This document shows positions 8,745-16,775 of a stretch of DNA of 64,000 bases, one piece after another. Source of the DNA: Streptomyces capitiformicae (lineage in GTDB: Bacteria; Actinomycetota; Actinomycetes; Streptomycetales; Streptomycetaceae). The stretch spans positions 1,302,001 through 1,366,000 of the forward strand of contig NZ_CP022161.1 in assembly GCF_002214185.1 (NCBI RefSeq), read 5' to 3'. A model generated the notes under the pieces. That model was given only the letters and a program-made list of their open reading frames with translations. It did no database searches and was not told the DNA's origin. Both the position numbers and the translations under genes were made by a program. Numbering within the stretch: position 1 is the first letter of the stretch; the number at the start of each line of letters is the position of its first letter.

Positions 8745-9590
8745 TCAGTCCTTGACGGCTCCGGCCGTCACGCCGGCGGCGACGTAGCGCTGGGCGAGGA
8801 CGAGGATCACCGTGGCCGGCAGCGAGGCCACGACGGCGGTGGCCATGATGGCGTTCCACTCCTGGTTGTTGTTGCCGATGTAGTGGTAGATGCCGAGGGT
8901 GATCGGCTGGTGGACGCCACCGTTGGCGAGGGTGCTGGCGAAGACGAAGTCGGACCACGACCACAGGAACGCGAACAGCGACACGGTGACGACCGAGTTG
9001 CGGCTCATCGGCAGCACCACGGACCGGAAGGTGCGCCAGGGCCCGGCTCCGTCCATCTGCGCGGCCTGGAGCAGTTCGCCGGGGATGCCGGACATGAACG
9101 CGGTGAAGATGAGGACCGCGAAGGGGACGGCGAGGGTGGAGTCGGCGACGATCAGGCCGGGCACGGACTGGAGCAGGCCGAGCTGGAGGTAGATGGCGTA
9201 GAAGCCCATCGCCATGATGATCCCGGGGATCATCTGGGCCACCAGGAAGAGGAAACCGAGGACTCCCCCGCCGCGGGGGCGGAGTTTCGCCAGGGCGTAT
9301 CCGGCGGGCGCTGCCAGCGCCACGGTCAGCACGACCGTGCCCAGGCCGATGACCAGGCTCGTGGCAAGGTAGGGCAACTGCTGGTCGAGGACGGCACGGT
9401 AGCCGTCCAGCGTGCCGTGGACGGGGAACAGGTCCGGCGGCGACTTGCGCATGTCCTGGTCGCGGGTGAAGGACACGTTGAGCATCCAGTAGACGGGGAA
9501 GAGCATGACGGCGGTGAGCAGGAGACCCGTTGCCGTCTTCCACCAGGTGGTTCGTCCGCGTCTCGGGCGGCGTGTGGCCGGGGTGGTCAT
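8745..9590 (-). CDS. ABC sugar permease, MalG type
   Basis: Inner-membrane permease of 281 residues. The ATG at 9590 overlaps the stop of the upstream permease by four bases (ATGA), giving translational coupling. Six membrane segments are readable, and the cytoplasmic EAA-like loop (LLQAAQMDGAGPWRTFRSVVLP) sits between segments four and five as in MalG/CUT1 partners. Longer in-frame extensions into the upstream gene are antisense or overlap artefacts. It works with the permease at 9587-10576 and the lipoprotein at 10609-11853. No ATPase is present; CUT1 systems in Streptomyces often share a multitasking ATPase such as MsiK. Confidence 0.92.
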   Translation of the reverse strand: MTTPATRRPRRGRTTWWKTATGLLLTAVMLFPVYWMLNVSFTRDQDMRKSPPDLFPVHGTLDGYRAVLDQQLPYLATSLVIGLGTVVLTVALAAPAGYALAKLRPRGGGVLGFLFLVAQMIPGIIMAMGFYAIYLQLGLLQSVPGLIVADSTLAVPFAVLIFTAFMSGIPGELLQAAQMDGAGPWRTFRSVVLPMSRNSVVTVSLFAFLWSWSDFVFASTLANGGVHQPITLGIYHYIGNNNQEWNAIMATAVVASLPATVILVLAQRYVAAGVTAGAVKD

Positions 9591-10576
9591 GAGGCGTACT
9601 GCTTTCGCTGGGCCCTCAGGTACACCAGGCCGAAGACCAGGGCGGCGGCGACGAGCAGGTTGCCGACGGCCGCGCCGGGGCCGAAGGCGGGCAGCAGGTT
9701 GCCGAAGCCGAGCTGGTAGGACCAGGTGGCGAAGGTGGTGGACGAGTCGGCCGGGCCGCCCTTGGTCATGATCCAGATGATGTCGAAGACCTTGAGCGTA
9801 TAGACCAGGCCCAGCAGCAGGGTGATGGCGGACACGGGGCGCAGCAGCGGGAAGGTGATGCTCCAGAAGCGTCTCCAGGCGCTCGCGCCGTCGAGGGCGG
9901 CCGCTTCGTAGAGGCTCGCCGGGATGGACTGCAGACCGCTGTAGAGCACGACCAGGTTGAAGGGGACGCCGATCCAGATGTTGGCGATGATCACCGAGGC
10001 CAGAGACCAGGACGGCGAGGTCAGCCAGTTCACGGGGTCGATCCCCAGGACGCCCAGCAGGGCGTTGACGACACCGGAGTCGCTGTTGAGCATCCACGAC
10101 CAGGTGGAGGCCGACACGATCAGCGGCAGCAGCCACGGCACCAGGAACAGGGCCCGCAAGGTCGCCGACAACCGGAAGTGCTGGTGGAAGAAGACCGCGA
10201 GGCTCAAGCCGATGGCGTACTGGAAGAACAGGCACACCACGGTGAACATCACCGTGTGAGTGAGTGCCGGGCCGAAGGTCGGGTCGTCGAAGACCTTCTG
10301 GTAGTTGTCCAGTCCGGTGAACGGGGCGTTGCCCTGGACGAAGGAGCGGACGGTGTAGTTGCGCAGGCTCAGGTCGAGGTTGCGGTACAGCGGATAGGCG
10401 TAGAAGAGGACGAGGTAGAGGGTGACCGGGGCGAGGAACGCCCAGGCGGCCCACTGCTGGGACGTGTGACGCCGGCGGCGGTGCGCGGTACGGGCCGGGG
10501 GCAGGGCGACGGTGGCCGCCGCCCCGTTCCCGTCACGCACCGGTCGGCGGTCCGGCAGGTGTGGCGTGTGCTTCAT
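9587..10576 (-). CDS. ABC sugar permease, MalF type
   Basis: Membrane permease of 329 residues from the ATG at 10576 (MKHTPHLPD). About 45 basic and polar residues precede the first membrane segment (WAAWAFLAPVTLYLVLF). The EAA loop reads LYEAAALDGASAWRRFWSITFP. The chosen start has no strong ribosome site; an upstream in-frame extension would overlap the preceding gene and reads poorly. The stop overlaps the next permease's start. Second gene of the binding protein-permease-permease-hydrolase order. Confidence 0.9.
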   Translation of the reverse strand: MKHTPHLPDRRPVRDGNGAAATVALPPARTAHRRRRHTSQQWAAWAFLAPVTLYLVLFYAYPLYRNLDLSLRNYTVRSFVQGNAPFTGLDNYQKVFDDPTFGPALTHTVMFTVVCLFFQYAIGLSLAVFFHQHFRLSATLRALFLVPWLLPLIVSASTWSWMLNSDSGVVNALLGVLGIDPVNWLTSPSWSLASVIIANIWIGVPFNLVVLYSGLQSIPASLYEAAALDGASAWRRFWSITFPLLRPVSAITLLLGLVYTLKVFDIIWIMTKGGPADSSTTFATWSYQLGFGNLLPAFGPGAAVGNLLVAAALVFGLVYLRAQRKQYAS

Positions 10577-10608
10577 CGAGGAGCCCGGGATCGCGGTTGC
10601 CTGACGGT

Positions 10609-11853
10609 TTACTTGGCGGCGTCCTGTGCCGCGGTGAGCGCGTCCTTGGGCGACTTGGAGCCGCTGAGGGCGGACTGGACGGCCTTCCACATCTGCTCCG
10701 AGATCTTCGGGTACTTGGTGCCGAGGTCGTCGCTGGTGCGCCCCTTGGCCGCCTTGACCGCGTCGACCCAGGGCTTCAGCTCGGCGTTCTCCGCCACCTG
10801 CTTCTCCTGCACCACGGCGGTGGGGGCGACGTAGGAGAGGGTGGTGTCGGTGTCGTACAGGTTCTCGGTGCTGGTCAGGCAGGACACCAGCTTCCGCGTG
10901 GTGGCGTAGCGGCCGGTGTCGCCCTGGACCGGGAGGGTGACGAACTCGCCGCCGGTCGGGGCCGCCGCGTTGCCGCCCCCTGAGCCGGGGATGGGCAGGA
11001 CGCCGTAGTCGAAGCCGGCCTTCTCGGCGTTCGCGAGCTGCCAGGTGCCGTTCTCGGCGAAGGCGTAGTCACCGCTCGCGAACTCCTGCCAGCTGGTGGT
11101 CTGGGTGTTGTTGATGACCGAGTTGGGGGCGTACCCCTTGTCCAGCCAGCCCTTCCAGAGGGAGAGCGCGGAGACGGCCTGCTCCGAGTCGAGGTCGGTC
11201 AGCTGGGCGCCCGCGCCCCAGAACCAGGGCAGGAACTGGAAGCTGCCTTCCTCGGTGCCGATCGCGGAGAAGGTGATGCCCTTCTTGCCGGCTTTCTTGA
11301 CCTTCTCCAGCGCCGCCGTCAGTGACTTCCAGTCCTTGACCGAGGTGATGTCCACACCGGCCTTCTTCAGGACCTCCTTGTTGTAGTAGAGGGCGAGGGT
11401 GTTGGCGCCGATCGGGGTGCCGTAGGTCTTTCCGCCCGACTGCCCGGCGGCGAGCAGGTTGGGGTCCGCCTTCGAGGTGTCGAGCTTGTTCTCGTCGGTC
11501 GTGGTGAGCACGCCGGCCTCGGCGAGCGTCGACACCACGGGGTTGTCGAGGATGAGGATGTCCGCGGAGTTGTCCTGCTGCGCCGCCAGCAGCGCCTTGT
11601 TGGACAGGTCGCTGGTGTCGAAGGCGGTCCGCTTGATCTTCACTCCGGCCTCGGTGCCGCAGCCGTCCAGCAGCTTCGCCCAGGCCGAGTCCTTGGCGAA
11701 CTGCGGGTACGGGTCCCAGACGGTGTACGTGCCGCTGTCCGCCGCCTTCGCGGACGTCGTGCCAGTGCCGGAGGAGCATGCGGTGGTGACGGTGGTAAGG
11801 GCGACGACGGTCATGGCGGTGGCGGTGAGACGGCGTCTGGTGGATCTGTTCAT
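10609..11853 (-). CDS. ABC transporter sugar-binding lipoprotein
   Basis: Solute-binding protein of 414 residues: MNRSTRRRL, hydrophobic segment, lipobox TVTTAC with the lipidated Cys at 26, then a Ser/Thr/Gly-rich linker. Mature-part marks of family 1 binding proteins are YTVWDPYPQFAKDSAW, ADILILDNPVVSTLAEAG, PIGANTLALYYNKEVLKKAGV and EFASGDYAFAENGTWQL. It is the first structural gene of the importer, 32 bases before the MalF-type permease. The lysine-rich surface contrasts with the usual Arg bias of neighbours but is common in such lipoproteins. Ligand unknown; the neighbouring hydrolases suggest an oligosaccharide or glycoside. Confidence 0.92.
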   Translation of the reverse strand: MNRSTRRRLTATAMTVVALTTVTTACSSGTGTTSAKAADSGTYTVWDPYPQFAKDSAWAKLLDGCGTEAGVKIKRTAFDTSDLSNKALLAAQQDNSADILILDNPVVSTLAEAGVLTTTDENKLDTSKADPNLLAAGQSGGKTYGTPIGANTLALYYNKEVLKKAGVDITSVKDWKSLTAALEKVKKAGKKGITFSAIGTEEGSFQFLPWFWGAGAQLTDLDSEQAVSALSLWKGWLDKGYAPNSVINNTQTTSWQEFASGDYAFAENGTWQLANAEKAGFDYGVLPIPGSGGGNAAAPTGGEFVTLPVQGDTGRYATTRKLVSCLTSTENLYDTDTTLSYVAPTAVVQEKQVAENAELKPWVDAVKAAKGRTSDDLGTKYPKISEQMWKAVQSALSGSKSPKDALTAAQDAAK

Positions 11854-11875
11854 CGGGTTTCCTTGCTCTGTGTGT

Positions 11876-11893
11876 CTGGCATGGGCATGCCAG
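11876..11893. promoter_or_regulatory. Inverted repeat in leader of the sugar ABC operon
   Basis: CTGGCATG GG CATGCCAG, a perfect 8-bp inverted repeat, lies 23 bases upstream of the binding-protein start (11853). It could be an operator or a short mRNA hairpin. It differs from the CGAACCGGTTCG palindromes next to the LacI gene, so if it is an operator it may belong to another regulator. Confidence 0.45.
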
Positions 11894-11988
11894 TGGACCG
11901 GATGGCAGGGCAGGCTGAACGGCGCCGCCGAGACGCAAGGTCGCGAAGCGGCGGGTTGAACGGTGACGGGCGGGAGGTGACGGAGGAG

Positions 11989-12030
11989 CGGAGGAGGAGG
12001 AGCGGAGGAGGAGGAGCGGAGGAGGAGCAG
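11989..12030. repeat. Tandem 14-bp purine repeat
   Basis: Three consecutive copies of CGGAGGAGGAGGAG (last copy one base different), preceded by a partial unit at 11981. It is non-coding, between the LacI stop and the binding-protein promoter, and all purine on one strand apart from the single C of each unit (two in the last copy). Likely slippage-prone; no function can be assigned. Confidence 0.75.
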
Positions 12031-12067
12031 GGCCGCCCTTGATCTACAGGGGATGCGGAGGGCGGCC
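12031..12067 (-). terminator. Hairpin after the LacI regulator gene
   Basis: Stem GGCCGCCCT / AGGGCGGCC (9 bp) with a 19-base loop, directly after the regulator's stop codon (12070). It would separate the regulator transcript from the ABC operon. Confidence 0.5.
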
Positions 12068-12069
12068 TG

Positions 12070-13125
12070 TCAGGCGGTCGAGTCGTCGGGGATCCCGCTT
12101 GTGCCCCCCGGAGAGCGGGGGCCGACGGGTCCGGTGCTGGCGCGGAGCGAGATCGGCGGGGCGAGCAGTTGGTGGCGCGGGGGTGCGTCCGGGTGGGCGA
12201 GCCGCTCGATGAGCAGGTCGACGGCGCGCCGACCCATCTCCTCCGCCGGTACGTCCGCCGCGGTGAGCTGCGGGGTCACCGTCTCCGCCCACCGGGCGGC
12301 CACGACCCCGGTGACGGAGAAGTCGCGCGGCACATGGCGGCCCGCGTGGGCCAGACCCCGGTAGAGACCTCCGAGCGCGGCCTCGTTCAGCGTGACGAGG
12401 GCCGTGGTGGCGGGGTCGTCGTGCAGGATCCGCTCCAGGCACGCCTGCCCCGAGGGGGCGTCGTCCTCGCAGTTGTACGTCCGGACGGTGAGCCCGCGCT
12501 CGGCGGCGGCCTTGGTGAAGCCGTCCAGACCGCGGTGCGCGGACTCGTACCCGGCGCGCAGCAGCCGCTCCGGCCGGTTGACGAGGGCGACCCGGTCGTG
12601 GCCCAGGTCCGCGAGGTGGTGGACACAGGCCGCCGCCAGCGCGGTGTGGTCCAGGCCGACCCACCAGTCGCCCTCCGGCCGGGCCGTGCGGCCGATGCAG
12701 ACGGCGGGGAAGTTCTCGGCGAGGAGGTGGTCGACCCGGTCGTCCTGGAGCCTGATCTCCATCAGGATCGCGCCGTCGACCCGCCGCTCCCCCAGCAGCC
12801 GCTGGAACGAGCGGTCGCTGTCCACGCCGCTCGGGGAGAGCAGTACGTCGTAGTCATGGGCGGCCGCGGCCTCCACCACGCTGCCGATGAAATCGAGCTG
12901 CATGCCGGTGTAGTGATCGCCGGCCGGCGGGAAGACCAGAGCGATGGTGCTGGTCCGGCCGTTGGCCAGGGCGCGTGCGCTCGCGTTGGGTCGGTAGCCC
13001 AGGTCGTCGATGACTCGCTGGATCTTCTCGCGGGTCTCGTCCGACACCGGGCGCTTGCCGCTCAGCGCATACGAGACAGTGCTCCGCGAGACACCGGCCC
13101 GCCTGGCAATCTCACCGATGTTCAC
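12070..13125 (-). CDS. LacI family transcriptional regulator
   Basis: Repressor of 351 residues. The N-terminal helix-turn-helix and hinge are textbook: MNIGEIARRAGVSRSTVSYA, then LSGKRPVSDETREKI and YRPNASARALANGRT. Residues 60-340 form the periplasmic-binding-protein-like sugar sensor (STIALVFPPAGDHYTGMQLD; VTGVVAARWAETVTPQLTAADVP). Two CGAACCGGTTCG palindromes lie just upstream, which suggests autoregulation. It sits directly upstream of the binding-protein operon on the same strand and is the obvious local regulator of that sugar system. The effector cannot be deduced. Confidence 0.93.
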   Translation of the reverse strand: MNIGEIARRAGVSRSTVSYALSGKRPVSDETREKIQRVIDDLGYRPNASARALANGRTSTIALVFPPAGDHYTGMQLDFIGSVVEAAAAHDYDVLLSPSGVDSDRSFQRLLGERRVDGAILMEIRLQDDRVDHLLAENFPAVCIGRTARPEGDWWVGLDHTALAAACVHHLADLGHDRVALVNRPERLLRAGYESAHRGLDGFTKAAAERGLTVRTYNCEDDAPSGQACLERILHDDPATTALVTLNEAALGGLYRGLAHAGRHVPRDFSVTGVVAARWAETVTPQLTAADVPAEEMGRRAVDLLIERLAHPDAPPRHQLLAPPISLRASTGPVGPRSPGGTSGIPDDSTA

Positions 13126-13138
13126 GGGACTCCTTCAT

Positions 13139-13150
13139 CGAACCGGTTCG
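13139..13150. promoter_or_regulatory. LacI operator-like palindrome, proximal copy
   Basis: CGAACCGGTTCG (TCGAACCGGTTCGA with flanks), a perfect palindrome centred on CG, 13 bases upstream of the LacI start at 13125. The same 12 bases recur at 13214-13225. Size, symmetry and position fit an autoregulatory LacI-family operator. Confidence 0.7.
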
Positions 13151-13213
13151 ACATTCTCAGAGGAGAAGGAGACCGGTCAGGGCAGAGGTGGGAGGGATCC
13201 TTGAAGCCGGTGT

Positions 13214-13225
13214 CGAACCGGTTCG
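13214..13225. promoter_or_regulatory. LacI operator-like palindrome, distal copy
   Basis: Second perfect CGAACCGGTTCG, centre-to-centre 75 bp from the proximal copy, about seven helical turns, so a looping arrangement is possible. Confidence 0.68.
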
Positions 13226-13913
13226 CGTGAAGGAAAGGTAGGAGTCGGCCGTGCGGGTGTCAATACCTCACGCAAAGCTCATGAAACACATCGGAAACCA
13301 GTCCGCGCGAACCCGCGGCGACCGTCCACCCTCCACATTCACCGCCCTCACCAGCCAGAACGGCGCGCGCTGCCCACCAGGCCAGGGACATGCCCGCACC
13401 GGGAGTCGAATCGTGTCGCGAGTACTGCTGACCCGCTCCGAGGGTGCTCGCCTCGGGGGTGCTCGCCTCGGGGGTGCTCGCTTCGGGGGTGCTCGCTTCC
13501 GGCGAACCGGATCGACGGCCCTTGCCACCCGTGCCCGGTCACGGTCCGCTGCCGCCGACTGGTGGGCATCCGCGTGTACGTCTGGATGTTCCGGGGCGAT
13601 GAAGTGGCGGACCTTCGGCACCTGGGTGAAGTCGGCGGCCGGCAGCAGAGCCTTGTTGGCCTCCCAGTAGTAGGTCATTGCGCTGGGGCCAGGAGCTGTC
13701 CGGCCGCCGGCCGCGCGTACAGCTGACCCTGAGCCACCAGCTCCACGTGGATGCCCACCGCCCGCACTCGTCCCGTAGCCGTCACGGCGATCCGGACGAC
13801 GTGCAGTCCGTCGGCTTCGGGAGCGGCCCGGCGGATGTGGCGCCCGCCTGGCTGTGTCACGGGCGGCGAGCCGCCGCCTGGCTGTGTCACGGGCGGCGGC
13901 GAGCCGCCGCCTC
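13226..13913. other. Decayed non-coding stretch with short tandem repeats
   Basis: No intact gene. On the minus strand two protein-like pieces occur: around 13560-13680 (YYWEANKALLPAADFTQVPK) and around 13675-13840 (DGLHVVRIAVTATGRVRAVG). I cannot assign either to a family. A four-unit 15-bp repeat lies at 13441-13500, and an approximately 30-base tandem duplication containing GCCTGGCTGTGTCACGGGCG lies at about 13844-13906. The stretch looks like a graveyard of gene fragments. Confidence 0.5.
13441..13500. repeat. Four tandem copies of a 15-bp unit
   Basis: Exactly four head-to-tail units of GGGGTGCTCGCCTCG with one or two differences each. The period is a multiple of three, so it reads in frame as a short basic repeat on the minus strand, but it lies in decayed sequence. 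Probably replication slippage. Confidence 0.85.
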
Positions 13914-14042
13914 GCCGAGATCGAGGAAGCCCGCGAACACGAGTGCCTGCCGCACGCCCAGGCCGTCCTCGCCCGCGAACGCGCCCAGCTCGCCCGCAAG
14001 ATGCACGACGTGCTCTCCCACCCGGTCAGCCTGTCGGGCATC
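13914..14042 (+). pseudogene. Fragment of a NarL-type sensor histidine kinase (HisKA_3)
   Basis: About 43 residues read AEIEEAREHE, then ARERAQLARKMHDVLSHPVSLS, which matches the dimerisation/phospho-acceptor helix of HisKA_3 kinases (ERxxIARELHDVVAHxVS), with the phospho-acceptor His in KMHDV. No sensor or ATPase domain follows; homology stops at about 14042, exactly where an amidohydrolase fragment on the other strand begins. A rearrangement remnant. Confidence 0.65.
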
Positions 14043-14212
14043 AGCATCCGGCCGCCGAGATCGACGACCTCGGGCTGCTCGCCGACGTACCGGCGCGCGC
14101 CCTCCTCGGTGCCGACCAGGGCGATCCGGCCCGCTCGGATCGCGACGGCCTTCTGGATCCGGTCGTGGGCGTCCACGGTCCAGACATGGCCGTTGGGCAG
14201 GACGGTGTCAGC
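14033..14212 (-). pseudogene. Fragment of an amidohydrolase (family 3) N-terminus
   Basis: About 60 residues (ADTVLPNGHVWTVDAHDRIQ, KAVAIRAGRIALVG, PEVVDLGGRMLMP) match the start of YtcJ-like amidohydrolases, which read ADxxLxNGxVxTxD...AVAIxxGRIxAVG...DLGGRxxxPG. The metal-binding HxH that should follow is missing; the text breaks at about 14033 into the histidine-kinase fragment. No promoter or start is preserved. Confidence 0.7.
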
Positions 14213-14286
14213 AGGCAGCACGTCAGGCCGCCTGCGGCGTGTCCCACCCACCGACGCACCGGACCGACGCCGCGTCGGGCGAGCGC

Positions 14287-15624
14287 CTAGGCCGACGCGG
14301 CCAGGAAGTCCCTGCGCAACGACATGCCGGACCGGCCGTCGCCGTCGGTCCTGACCGCCAGCACCTGGTTGACGCCCATCGTGTTGTTCTCGAACCCGAC
14401 CGCCGAGGCCGCCATGTACAGGCGCCATACCCGCGCCCGCCCGGGCGAGGTCAGCTTGACCGCCTCGTCCCAGTGCGCTTCGAGGTTGGCCACCCACTCA
14501 CGCAGCGTGAGGGCATAGTGCTCGCGCAAGGACTCGACGTCGCGCACCTCGAAGCCCGCTTGCTCCAGCAGCGACACGGTGGAGCCGACGGGAGCCAGCT
14601 CACCGTCGGGGAAGACGTACCGGTCGATGAAGGGGTCCATGCGGTACTTCCCTTCGTCCCGCACAGGGCGCCGCGCTATCTGGTGGTTGAGCAACCGCCC
14701 GCCGGGCTTCAGCAGGTGGTGCAGGATGTCCGCGTAGGCGCGGTACCGCTTCCCGCCCACGTGCTCGGCCATACCGATCGAGGAGATCGCGTCGAAGGGG
14801 GAGTCGTCGATCTGGCGGTAGTCCTGCACCCTGATCTCCACCAGGTGCTCAAGCCCCGCCGCGGCGACACGCTCGCGCGCCAGTGCCGCCTGCTCGACCG
14901 AGATGGTGACCCCTAGGACCTGTACGCCGTAGTGTTCGGCCGCATGCATGGCCAGCGAGCCCCAGCCGCAGCCCACGTCCAGCAGCCGCTGCCCCTCGCG
15001 CAGGGCGAGCTTGCGGCAGACCAGGTCCAGTTTGGCCTCCTGGGCCTGCTCCAGAGTGTCGCCGGTGCCGGAGGACGGGTCGCCCTGCCAGTAGGCACAG
15101 GAGTAGACGAGCGAGGGGCCCAGAACCAGGGCGTAGAAGTCGTTGCCCACGTCGTAGTGGTGACTGATGGCCGCCTTGTCACGGCGCATGCTGTGCGCGG
15201 GACCGCGACGGCGCACCACCTCTTCGGCGGGCGGTGCCGGCGGGAGCCCGATCTCCGCGAGGCCGAGCGCCCGGCTCACCGTACGCAGGCTGCCGGGTGT
15301 GGTCAGCACGCTCAGCGCTCTGCGGAGCGCCGCCGTGCGGCTGCCGGGCTCGTCCCGTTCCCACAGCAGCGTCGAGATCCGCTTCAGCAGTTCGTACAGG
15401 TCGCCGTCGACTTCGAGGTCTCCGGCCACCCAGGCGCGGGCGAGCCCCAGTTCGCCGGGCCGCCACAGCAGACGCCGCAGGGCTTCGCGGTCGCGCAGGA
15501 CGAAGGACGGCCCGTCCTTGGGGCCGGCCGTGCTGCCGTCCCAGAGGCGGATTCCCACGGGCAGGGGGAGACCCAGCACCTGTTCACTGAACCGGGCCAG
15601 AACTGCTGCGGCTGGTTCGGGCAT
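14287..15624 (-). CDS. cfa: Cyclopropane-fatty-acyl-phospholipid synthase
   Basis: SAM-dependent enzyme of 445 residues that methylenates unsaturated acyl chains in membrane phospholipids. The N-terminal domain (1-130) is the lipid-binding SCP2-like part of this family. The signature follows as ISHHYDVGNDFYALVLGPSLVYSCAYW, the SAM-binding loop as RLLDVGCGWGSLAMHAAEHY, and MAEHVGGKRYRAYADIL as the conserved active-site stretch. The C-terminus (NNTMGVNQVLAVR) is also typical. Length matches the family. The upstream 15690-15760 region is relatively AT-rich and probably holds the promoter. It stands alone between two blocks of decayed sequence. Confidence 0.92.
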   Translation of the reverse strand: MPEPAAAVLARFSEQVLGLPLPVGIRLWDGSTAGPKDGPSFVLRDREALRRLLWRPGELGLARAWVAGDLEVDGDLYELLKRISTLLWERDEPGSRTAALRRALSVLTTPGSLRTVSRALGLAEIGLPPAPPAEEVVRRRGPAHSMRRDKAAISHHYDVGNDFYALVLGPSLVYSCAYWQGDPSSGTGDTLEQAQEAKLDLVCRKLALREGQRLLDVGCGWGSLAMHAAEHYGVQVLGVTISVEQAALARERVAAAGLEHLVEIRVQDYRQIDDSPFDAISSIGMAEHVGGKRYRAYADILHHLLKPGGRLLNHQIARRPVRDEGKYRMDPFIDRYVFPDGELAPVGSTVSLLEQAGFEVRDVESLREHYALTLREWVANLEAHWDEAVKLTSPGRARVWRLYMAASAVGFENNTMGVNQVLAVRTDGDGRSGMSLRRDFLAASA

Positions 15625-15926
15625 GCGAATGCTCTCCGTTCAACACAGGGGGTCCCGCCCGTCCCGAACTGCGGCTGGGCCTGGCAAGCTTCACCACAGC
15701 GACGGCTGACGTCGGTGAGTATAAGCGGACATTTATTGAAACCTGAACAGGCCTTTTGTTTGAGCAGCCGATGGGGGCATGGTCGGTTGTCCGGTCCGGG
15801 TCACGACAGGATCCCTGCGTTGGGCCCTCGCGACCGTGGCTCCCCCTCTCCCCCGCCAGCCGCTGCGCCGGCCGTGAAGCCCCACTGGGGACGGAGCCGC
15901 GGTGCGGCGTCGTGTCGGGGGCGACC
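15625..15926. other. Upstream region of cfa, no gene seen
   Basis: About 300 bases. The stretch 15718-15765 is unusually A/T-rich for the window and is the likely promoter and leader of the cfa-type gene. Beyond it nothing coding is evident. Confidence 0.4.
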
Positions 15927-16079
15927 TCAGGCCATGGCCAGGACGGCCGAGACCAAGGCCCGCTGGCAGACGCGCTCGGCTTCCTCGTCCGGCAGGGAGA
16001 GGTGCTGCATCGTCAGTCCGTCGAAGCCGGCCAGGAAGAACCTCGCGATCGTCTCAGCGGTCCGGCCGAGCTGGTGACC
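15927..16079 (-). pseudogene. C-terminal fragment of a TetR-family regulator
   Basis: The last 50 residues before the stop at 15927 (TAETIARFFLAGFDGLTMQH, LSLPDEEAERVCQRALVSAV) look like the last helices of the TetR ligand-binding domain. The upstream frame is arginine-rich noise with no helix-turn-helix, so only the 3' end survives. Confidence 0.55.
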
Positions 16080-16111
16080 GGCGCGTTCGGCGTCGCCGCC
16101 GCGACCGGCGC

Positions 16112-16222
16112 GCCTTCTACGACCGACGCCTGTACTTGCCCGCGCTCTGGGTGGGGGACGCCGAGCGCCGCCAGGAGGTCGGCGTGCACGGAGAGATCGC
16201 CTACGGCGGAGCAGGCGGCTGA
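16112..16222 (+). pseudogene. Fragment of an IS701/IS4-like DDE transposase
   Basis: About 36 residues (FYDRRLYLPALWVGDAERRQ) resemble the conserved xDRxLYLPxxWxxDxxRRxxAGxP stretch of actinobacterial IS701-family transposases, followed by a stop. No flanking catalytic domain or inverted repeat is visible. Confidence 0.5.
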
Positions 16223-16351
16223 GCATGCCGTCGTAGCCGGGCCTGGCTTGCTCGGCCCGGCTACGTTTCGTTCCGTTTCGTTTCGCGAGGCCGGTCAGAA
16301 CACCACGGTCCAGCCCTCGCGTCCGGCCGCCTCGGCGGTGTACGACACGCC

Positions 16352-16768
16352 GTGCGCCTTCGTCCCGTCGGCGCGACCGCAATCGCCATCATCGCAGTCG
16401 ACCCGGCCTATACCTCGAAGTGGGGCGCCCAGCACGGGCAGAAGCCCCTCACCCACGACCACAGGAAGACCACTCGCCACGAGGCTGCCGCCGTGGCGAT
16501 CGGACGACGCGCCCAAGGGCACCCGGTCCGGCGACGGACGACACCGCCCCACGACGACCAGAGCGATCGTCGTGGGCATCGGACCGTCCAGGCCGGACCA
16601 GGAGCCCTCGGGCGTGAGGGACCCCGCCCCCGCATTCCCGGACCACGCACACGATGCGTGCCGCCCGGACGCGGAGCGAACGCGGGCGACCAGAACGCCC
16701 AACACCGTTCGGGGCGTTCGGCTGAGCATGACTCCTGGCAACAGGACTCACTCCCGCTCAGTCTCTAG
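16352..16768 (+). pseudogene. 3' remnant of a TnpB-like (IS200/IS605-IS607 OrfB) gene
   Basis: The frame from the GTG at 16352 to the stop at 16768 contains AVDPAYTSKWGAQHGQKPLT, which resembles the last RuvC block of a Streptomyces TnpB-related protein. Classical TnpB has D..NTSxxCxxCG here; the cysteines of the zinc ribbon are absent. The tail HRKTTRHEAAAVAIGRRAQG and SAEHDSWQQDSLPLSL continues to the stop. The N-terminal two thirds, including the first RuvC Asp, are missing. The last part overlaps a short sequence that recurs at 35774-35831 and probably marks the element's right end. Confidence 0.6.
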
Positions 16769-16775
16769 GAACGGT
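16702..16775 (+). mobile_element. Putative right end of a TnpB-type transposon, copy A
   Basis: ACCGTTCGGGGCGTTCGGCT (16704-16723), a small hairpin TCCTG-GCAA-CAGGA (16733-16746), then CACTCCCGCTCAGTC and TAGGAACGGT to 16775. The first and last blocks recur on the minus strand at 35774-35831 at near identity. In TnpB elements the 3' end of the gene and the adjacent right end form the guide-RNA scaffold, so this conserved block is in the position expected for it. Confidence 0.5.

Noticed and set aside
8745..10454. A single 569-residue permease fusion on the minus strand
   Set aside because: The upstream part is an out-of-frame reading of the other permease; the real start at 9590 overlaps the preceding stop as ATGA.
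9587..10690. Longer N-terminus for the MalF-type permease (start at 10690)
   Set aside because: It would overlap the binding-protein gene by about 80 bases and adds a basic sequence atypical of the family; the ATG at 10576 is preferred.
13441..13500. Possible CRISPR array (four regular repeats)
   Set aside because: Units are contiguous 15-mers without spacers and no cas genes are present; this is a simple tandem repeat. The same reasoning applies to 11989-12030, 32460-32492 and 36099-36182.
16295..16741. Minus-strand frame ending GTKAHGVSYTAEAAGREGWTVVF-like text, possibly a gene end
   Set aside because: The tail looks protein-like, but the upstream part has no start or homology and overlaps the TnpB-like remnant; I could not decide, so it is not annotated.
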